NCBI RefSeq assembly: GCF_937936315.1
Contig: NZ_CALGWU010000026.1
Span: 1-9,821, forward strand
Origin: an uncultured Capnocytophaga sp.
Lineage (GTDB): Bacteria > Bacteroidota > Bacteroidia > Flavobacteriales > Flavobacteriaceae
DNA: 9,821 nt
Direction: 5' to 3'
A model generated the notes under the pieces. The model was not told the origin of the DNA, searched no databases, and saw only the letters and a list, made by a program, of their open reading frames with translations. The position numbers and the translations under genes were made by a program. Positions 5,950 through 9,821 of this stretch are shown here, piece by piece (within the stretch, counting starts at the first letter, position 1; each line of letters starts with the position of its first letter).

Positions 5950-7122
5950 TTAGAACGCTTTGATGCGATACATCAAACCGAGGCTCACGCGATTGGTATC
6001 TTTTGTTATATTTGTATTTTTATTATCCTGACTTCTTCCTATATAAGCCAAGAAGAAACGCAAGTCTTGTTTTTCAAAAGGCAAATATTCAACTCCTGCA
6101 TAGTAGCCTATACTTTTAAGTTCATTATTAGGTAAATCACTTTTAGCAGTTTCATACATACCTTGAGCAAAGATATTCCAATGAGGTACAGGTTGATACT
6201 CAGCTTTTAGTACAAAGCTATTGTACTTGGCATCTTTTACTGGGGTTGCTGTTTTTCCATTAGCACTTAAAGGGGTATAGTTCAATCTATCTAATTGTTC
6301 ATTAGCCATCATATAATCAAAAAAGACTTGGAACTTAGGTAAATTAAGTTTGGTACCCAACATCAACATCCAGTTGTTATAACCAGCAGCTTCACTTTGC
6401 AAACCTCCTCCCCAACGAGTTTGGATAAGATTATCAAACAAATTACCATTCCAATTAAAAATGTAGGTTAATGGAGCTTTGCTTGCATTGATTGTATTTG
6501 TAGCTGTTCCATAAATATCCGCAAATTTATCATTACGTACATCAGTAATTTGGAAGTTAAACTCGTGATTTTCGTTAGGAGCATAAGTAATCATTGCTCC
6601 TAACATAAAGTTATCCATATTGTCAACAAAGTCAGAATATTCATAGATGTTCATTGGGTTTAAATCAAACTCAAAACCACCCCACGCTTGACACATCTTA
6701 CCTGCAGTAAGTGTCCATTTATCGTCTAAACGGAAACCTGCGTAAAGCATATCGGTAGCTTTGGCGAGATTATCCAAAGAAGTTGCTGCATTTGATTTAT
6801 TCAAACGATGGCGGAAACGATAGAAAATACGGTCGGTAATATCTCCTCGAACCTCCAATCGCAATTGGCGTGCTTTGAATTGCGCAGTCATATCTTGGTC
6901 TTTTTCTTTTTCAACATCAAAACTACTTTGAAAGTTGAAATACATATTGAACTTTTTATGAATAGGCTGTTCTCCTTCATTTTCAGGCATAGGCAGAGGC
7001 GCAGGATTAGCTTTTAGCTGGTTTATTTCTGCCCTCAATTGATTGATTTGGTCTTGCAAATCTTGTTGTGCGGTGGCAACACCTCCTACTAGGAAGCTCA
7101 TTGCCAATAATATTCTTTTCAT
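5950..7122 (-). CDS. OprO/OprP-like outer-membrane porin with N-terminal coiled coil
   Basis: The 390-residue protein has a signal peptide (MKRILLAMSFLVGGVATA, cut before QQ at about 18/19). Next come a short heptad-like helix (QDLQDQINQLRAEINQLK, 20-37), a proline-rich linker (about 40-46) and a beta-rich domain that ends in an aromatic residue (YRIKAF), as outer-membrane barrels do. The FKARQLRLEVRGDITDRIFYRFRHRLN region and the AGKMCQAWGG segment resemble the Porin_O_P family (phosphate-selective porins O and P). The coiled coil could form a periplasmic trimer stalk. Family membership does not prove phosphate selectivity. As the last gene after dcuB and ansB, a role in letting asparagine, aspartate or dicarboxylates across the outer membrane is more likely by context. 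No promoter box is seen in the 70-nt gap to ansB, which instead holds a strong hairpin. Confidence 0.82.
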   Translation of the reverse strand: MKRILLAMSFLVGGVATAQQDLQDQINQLRAEINQLKANPAPLPMPENEGEQPIHKKFNMYFNFQSSFDVEKEKDQDMTAQFKARQLRLEVRGDITDRIFYRFRHRLNKSNAATSLDNLAKATDMLYAGFRLDDKWTLTAGKMCQAWGGFEFDLNPMNIYEYSDFVDNMDNFMLGAMITYAPNENHEFNFQITDVRNDKFADIYGTATNTINASKAPLTYIFNWNGNLFDNLIQTRWGGGLQSEAAGYNNWMLMLGTKLNLPKFQVFFDYMMANEQLDRLNYTPLSANGKTATPVKDAKYNSFVLKAEYQPVPHWNIFAQGMYETAKSDLPNNELKSIGYYAGVEYLPFEKQDLRFFLAYIGRSQDNKNTNITKDTNRVSLGLMYRIKAF

Positions 7123-7140
7123 AATAAGGTAAAAGGTAAA

Positions 7141-7189
7141 AAGTAAGAGATAAGAGGTGATAATTAAAAATACCTCTTATCTCTTACTT
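7141..7189 (-). terminator. 18-bp intercistronic hairpin between ansB and the porin gene
   Basis: AAGTAAGAGATAAGAGGT (7141-7158) is the perfect reverse complement of 7172-7189, with a 13-nt loop. In the minus-strand RNA the stem is followed by a run of U, so it has the form of a weak rho-independent terminator 4 nt after the ansB stop codon. The stem is long but A-U rich. It may end most transcripts after ansB, or protect the upstream mRNA and so set a different porin level. The structure is certain, the function inferred. Confidence 0.65.
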
Positions 7190-7192
7190 GTT

Positions 7193-8251
7193 TTAGTATT
7201 CATTAAAATATTTTTGGATTTGTTTCCAATCTTTGGTTTTAGTAAGTGCTAACATCAGTAGTACACGAGCTTTTTGTGGATTGAGTGCTTGTGAAGCTAC
7301 AAATTGATATTTAGCATCATCTACCTCGGCATCGAGAGTAGTCGCTCCTGTAGGTACACGTGAAGAACGTACAAACTGAATGCCTTGTTCTCTAGCTTTC
7401 ACTGCCAAATCAAAGATAGTGTGATAGAGGTTACCATTACCTACTCCAGCGTGTACAATGCCATCAAATTTAGCGTCCATAAAGGATTTCATTGGCAATT
7501 CAGACACATTAGAATAACTATATACAATACCTACTTTAGGCAATTCTTTTAAATTATCTACATTGAAAACGGATTGATAAGTGTGTTTGTTTTCAGGAGT
7601 GCGGTTAAAGAACACTTTGCCGTTGTGAATATAAGCTAATTTGCCATAATTAGCACCTTGGAAAGTTTCTACAGCAGTAGTATTGGTTTTAATGACATCT
7701 TTGGCATCAAGTACAATATCGTTCATACAAACCATTACACCGCGCCCCATTGCATTTTTATCGGCAGCAGTTACCACAGCGTTGTAAAGATTCATAGGTC
7801 CATCGGCACTCATACCTGTTGCAGGGCGCATTGCCCCTACCATTACTACTGGTTTTTTACTGTGAACAGTAAGGTTGAGGAAGTAAGCCGTTTCTTCCAT
7901 TGTATCGGTACCGTGAGTGATTACAACACCGTCATAACCTTCTTTGTTGAGCAATTGGTTGATACGTTTGGCAAGGGTAAGCCATACCTCATCATTCATA
8001 TCTTGTGAACCAATTTTTACGATTTGCTCACCACTGACGTTGGCTACATTTTTCACCTCAGGCACAGCTTCTAAGAGTTGGTAAATACCGAGTTCACCAG
8101 CCTTATAGTTCGTTTCAGTATTTGATTTACTTACCCCAGCGATAGTACCTCCAGTAGCTAAAATACGAATCTTTGGCTTTTGTTGCGCAAAGACAGCCAC
8201 AGACATCATCAACAACAATGAAAGGGCTAATTTTTTCATCAATGTTATCAT
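7193..8251 (-). CDS. ansB: Periplasmic type II L-asparaginase
   Basis: AnsB hydrolyses L-asparagine to L-aspartate and ammonia in the periplasm. The protein follows Escherichia coli AnsB closely along its whole length. The catalytic residues are all present by motif: T36 in ATGGTIAG, Y49 in NYKAG, S82 in GSQDMN, T115-D116 in HGTDTMEET, and K188 in DVIKTNTT. RSSRVPTGATT near the C-terminus is also kept. A signal peptide is clear (MKKLALSLLLMMSVAVFA, then QQ). Two starts are possible: the ATG at 8251 (352 residues) or the one at 8239 (348 residues, starting MKKLA), which gives the more typical signal peptide. I list the longer. The gene sits 45 nt after dcuB and 70 nt before the porin, without a promoter box of its own, so it is likely co-transcribed. 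Aspartate made here is a natural substrate for the DcuB carrier. Confidence 0.97.
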   Translation of the reverse strand: MITLMKKLALSLLLMMSVAVFAQQKPKIRILATGGTIAGVSKSNTETNYKAGELGIYQLLEAVPEVKNVANVSGEQIVKIGSQDMNDEVWLTLAKRINQLLNKEGYDGVVITHGTDTMEETAYFLNLTVHSKKPVVMVGAMRPATGMSADGPMNLYNAVVTAADKNAMGRGVMVCMNDIVLDAKDVIKTNTTAVETFQGANYGKLAYIHNGKVFFNRTPENKHTYQSVFNVDNLKELPKVGIVYSYSNVSELPMKSFMDAKFDGIVHAGVGNGNLYHTIFDLAVKAREQGIQFVRSSRVPTGATTLDAEVDDAKYQFVASQALNPQKARVLLMLALTKTKDWKQIQKYFNEY

Positions 8252-8259
8252 ATATATTT

Positions 8260-8288
8260 GGTTTTTAGTTTCTAGGTTTTAGGCTTAG
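8260..8288. repeat. Degenerate 6-9-nt tandem repeat in the dcuB-ansB spacer
   Basis: On the plus strand the spacer reads as successive units GGTTTTTAG, TTTCTAG, GTTTTAG and GCTTAG, each ending in TAG. On the minus strand this becomes a C/A-rich leader just before the ansB start codon. The array is imperfect and short, and could be a slippage product. It contains no promoter box. Confidence 0.35.
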
Positions 8289-8296
8289 ATTTAAGC

Positions 8297-9622
8297 TTAC
8301 ATAAACATTATTATTAAATAACCTACTGTAATAGCGACAATAGTTGCTACGAAACCAGGTATTTGAAAAGAGTGGTTCAGCACATACTTACCGATACGAG
8401 TTGTACCCGTTCTATCAAAATTGATAGCAGCAACTACAGTAGGATAGTTAGGAATAAAGAAATAACCATTTACTGCAGGGAACATAGCTACAAGAGCCAT
8501 TGGATGAATACCTAAAGCAATTCCCAAAGGATAGAGCGTACGCACTGTTGCTGCTTGACTAAACAAAAGAACAGACATTACAAAAAGTGCTACTGCAAAG
8601 AGGAAAGGATATTGGGTAACGATTTGTTCGATGTGCATTTTGAAGAACTCAATATTACCATTGAAGAAAGTATCTCCCATCCAAGCTATCCCAAAAATAG
8701 CTATCACTGCTTGCATACCTGCAATAAATACAGAACCTTTTACTGCTTTATTGATGTCTACTCGAGCAAAAATAATCATCAAGCCAGCAATAGACATCAT
8801 TATAATTTCGATGAGCTGAGTCATTCCTATTCTTTGCATTTCTCCATTTACCTCAAAAGCAGGGCGTAATGTATCAATAGAACCAAAAAGCACAATAGAA
8901 AGTACTCCCATAAGGAAAATAATCACTGACGTTTTTGCTCTTTGTTGGTCTTTCTCACTTTCTTGCCCAGCAGAGTGATTTTCTTTTTCTAGCAAACCTT
9001 CTTTTAAACGACGCAAATATTCAGGGTCTTTTTCGAGAGGTACGCCCATAAATCTCACTGCTATAGCTCCCACAATTACCCCAATAAGGGTTGCAGGAAT
9101 ACAGACCATTAGTATATTACCAAGTGTAATACCTTTGCTTCCTAATAGTTCAGCAGAAAGCAAAGCAGCCGTTGCTGCCGAAATAGGGCTGGCAGTAATG
9201 GCTTGTTGCGAAGCGATTACTGAGATAGAAAGTGGACGCTCAGGTCGCACTTTGCTATCGGTAGCTATTTCAGAAATAATAGGCAATAGTGAATAGGCAA
9301 TATGTCCTGTCCCTGAAAATAAAGTGAAAAAGTAGCACACTATAGGCGCTAAAAAAGTGATCATAGAAGGGTTTTTACGCAGGATTTTCTCGGCCACCTT
9401 CACCAAGTAGTCCAAACCTCCTGCTGCTTGCAAGGTAGCAGCAGCTGTAATCACTGCTACAATAATGAGCATTACATCAATAGGAGGGTTACCTGGTTTG
9501 AGCCCAAAGCCAAAAACCAAAATACCCAAACCTATCATACCAAAGATACCAAGCCCGATACCTCCTACTCTAGCTCCTATAAAAATAGCAAGAAGCACTA
9601 CTAACAATTCAATATAAATCAT
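8297..9622 (-). CDS. dcuB: Anaerobic C4-dicarboxylate transporter, DcuA/DcuB family
   Basis: This inner-membrane carrier exchanges fumarate, malate or aspartate for succinate, as used in fumarate respiration. The 441 residues match the family length (about 430-446). About ten or more hydrophobic segments are visible, from IELLVVLLAIFIGARVGGIGLGI at the N-terminus to the last helix ending MFM. Conserved Dcu stretches are present: FSGTGHIAYS (102-111), RPERPLS (126-132) and ASQQAITASPISAA (137-150). A hydrophilic, charged loop lies at about 194-230 between the two halves. I use the ATG at 9622; a TTG two codons upstream (9628) would also be open, but is less likely. DcuA and DcuB cannot be told apart safely from sequence. 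DcuA-type carriers favour aspartate uptake and aerobic expression, and the ansB neighbour fits either. A promoter box lies about 30 nt upstream. Confidence 0.94.
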   Translation of the reverse strand: MIYIELLVVLLAIFIGARVGGIGLGIFGMIGLGILVFGFGLKPGNPPIDVMLIIVAVITAAATLQAAGGLDYLVKVAEKILRKNPSMITFLAPIVCYFFTLFSGTGHIAYSLLPIISEIATDSKVRPERPLSISVIASQQAITASPISAATAALLSAELLGSKGITLGNILMVCIPATLIGVIVGAIAVRFMGVPLEKDPEYLRRLKEGLLEKENHSAGQESEKDQQRAKTSVIIFLMGVLSIVLFGSIDTLRPAFEVNGEMQRIGMTQLIEIIMMSIAGLMIIFARVDINKAVKGSVFIAGMQAVIAIFGIAWMGDTFFNGNIEFFKMHIEQIVTQYPFLFAVALFVMSVLLFSQAATVRTLYPLGIALGIHPMALVAMFPAVNGYFFIPNYPTVVAAINFDRTGTTRIGKYVLNHSFQIPGFVATIVAITVGYLIIMFM

Positions 9623-9650
9623 ATTCAATTAAGAAATCATAATTATGGCT

Positions 9651-9677
9651 CAAAGGTACGAAAGTTTTAGAAAACAA
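9651..9677 (-). promoter_or_regulatory. Promoter of the dcuB-ansB-porin unit
   Basis: The minus strand shows TACCTTTG (9658-9651), a full match to TAnnTTTG, 28 nt upstream of the dcuB ATG. The nearest TTG (9677-9675) is 16 nt away, slightly shorter than the usual 17-23, so the promoter may be weak or activator-assisted. It starts just past the terminator of the upstream gene. I see no clear CRP/FNR-type palindrome next to it. Confidence 0.6.
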
Positions 9678-9680
9678 AAA

Positions 9681-9722
9681 AAGAAAAATACGATATTTTT
9701 TAACAAATATCGTATTTTTCTT
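9681..9722 (-). terminator. Hairpin terminator of the gene entering from the right edge
   Basis: AAGAAAAATACGATATTT (9681-9698) pairs perfectly with 9705-9722 over 18 bp with a 6-nt loop. On the minus strand the stem is followed by a T5-G-T4 tract, as in a rho-independent terminator; on the plus strand no T-tract follows. It therefore ends a minus-strand transcript coming from beyond 9722 and insulates the dcuB promoter from it. Confidence 0.8.
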
Positions 9723-9765
9723 AACAGATAAGTATATCCTTTATGATAACTATCGGAGATTGAGG

Positions 9766-9821
9766 CTATCTGAACAAAGTGAAGTTACCATAGAACTCGC
9801 GTTTGTCGTACAATTGATCGT
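9766..9821 (-). CDS. 3' end of an unidentified minus-strand gene
   Basis: Reading the minus strand from 9819 gives 17 codons, DQLYDKREFYGNFTLFR, then TAG at 9766-9768. The other two minus frames also stop nearby, but this frame has the balanced charged/aromatic make-up of real coding sequence. A hairpin terminator follows 43 nt after its stop. The alternating polar/aromatic ending (EFYGNFTLFR) resembles the last strand of an outer-membrane barrel, but 17 residues are too few to name a family. Confidence 0.5.
   Translation of the reverse strand, partial: DQLYDKREFYGNFTLFR

Noticed and set aside
7658..8008. Plus-strand open frame of 116 codons inside ansB.
   Set aside because: It is antisense to a complete, highly conserved asparaginase, has no promoter box, and its product is low in family-like features.
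8283..8296. GCTTA/TAAGC inverted repeat after dcuB as a terminator.
   Set aside because: The stem is only 5 bp with a 4-nt loop and no T-tract follows, so it is not a credible terminator.
8555..8869. Plus-strand open frame of 104 codons inside dcuB, with a nested 62-codon frame.
   Set aside because: Antisense to an intact transporter; the histidine/serine/tyrosine-rich translation is what reverse reading of a membrane protein gives.
9623..9628. TTG start for dcuB two codons before the ATG.
   Set aside because: The ATG at 9622 gives the usual Dcu N-terminus directly; TTG starts are rare and nothing near it favours it.

Overview
The window looks like chromosome from a low-GC member of the Bacteroidota, class Flavobacteriia. 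The support is direct: most upstream regions carry the phylum-specific -7 promoter box TAnnTTTG, there are no purine-rich Shine-Dalgarno sites, and the gene families include PorP/SprF, a stand-alone LUD protein and a DUF2520-KdsC pair. An anaerobic C4-dicarboxylate carrier beside a periplasmic asparaginase suggests a fermentative or fumarate-respiring host-associated genus. Capnocytophaga is my best guess, but this is inference and no marker gene in the window settles it.

Left part (1-4438), all on the minus strand. The first 118 bases are the start of a PorP/SprF-type outer-membrane protein of the type IX secretion/gliding apparatus. Next comes glyA (serine hydroxymethyltransferase) with its own promoter and terminator. 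Upstream of glyA is a tight four-gene operon, read right to left: LUD-domain protein, cdsA (CDP-diacylglycerol synthesis), dapF (diaminopimelate/lysine synthesis) and a GNAT acetyltransferase. Its junctions are 3 nt, 1 nt overlap and 4 nt overlap. The operon thus joins phospholipid and peptidoglycan precursor synthesis.

Middle part (4439-5925). A 177-nt divergent promoter region separates the minus-strand operon from a plus-strand pair: a Rossmann/DUF2520 protein, and a KdsC-like HAD phosphatase for the Kdo branch of lipopolysaccharide synthesis. These two overlap by 20 nt. A long bidirectional hairpin terminator closes this unit and the convergent one to its right.

Right part (5950-9658), minus strand. 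dcuB (C4-dicarboxylate antiporter), ansB (periplasmic type II L-asparaginase) and an OprO/OprP-like porin are read in that order from a promoter upstream of dcuB. I see no internal promoter box, but a strong 18-bp hairpin lies between ansB and the porin. The genes make a coherent scavenging route: porin entry of small anions or amino acids, asparagine deamidation in the periplasm, then uptake of aspartate or dicarboxylates in exchange for succinate.

The last bases (9766-9821) appear to be the 3' end of another minus-strand gene, followed by a clear hairpin terminator. No intergenic stretch exceeds 300 bases. I found no tRNA, rRNA, CRISPR array, transposon or integrated element. Most of the window is ordinary core genome; the points worth a second look are in the non-coding signals and in the poorly understood LUD, DUF2520 and porin genes.
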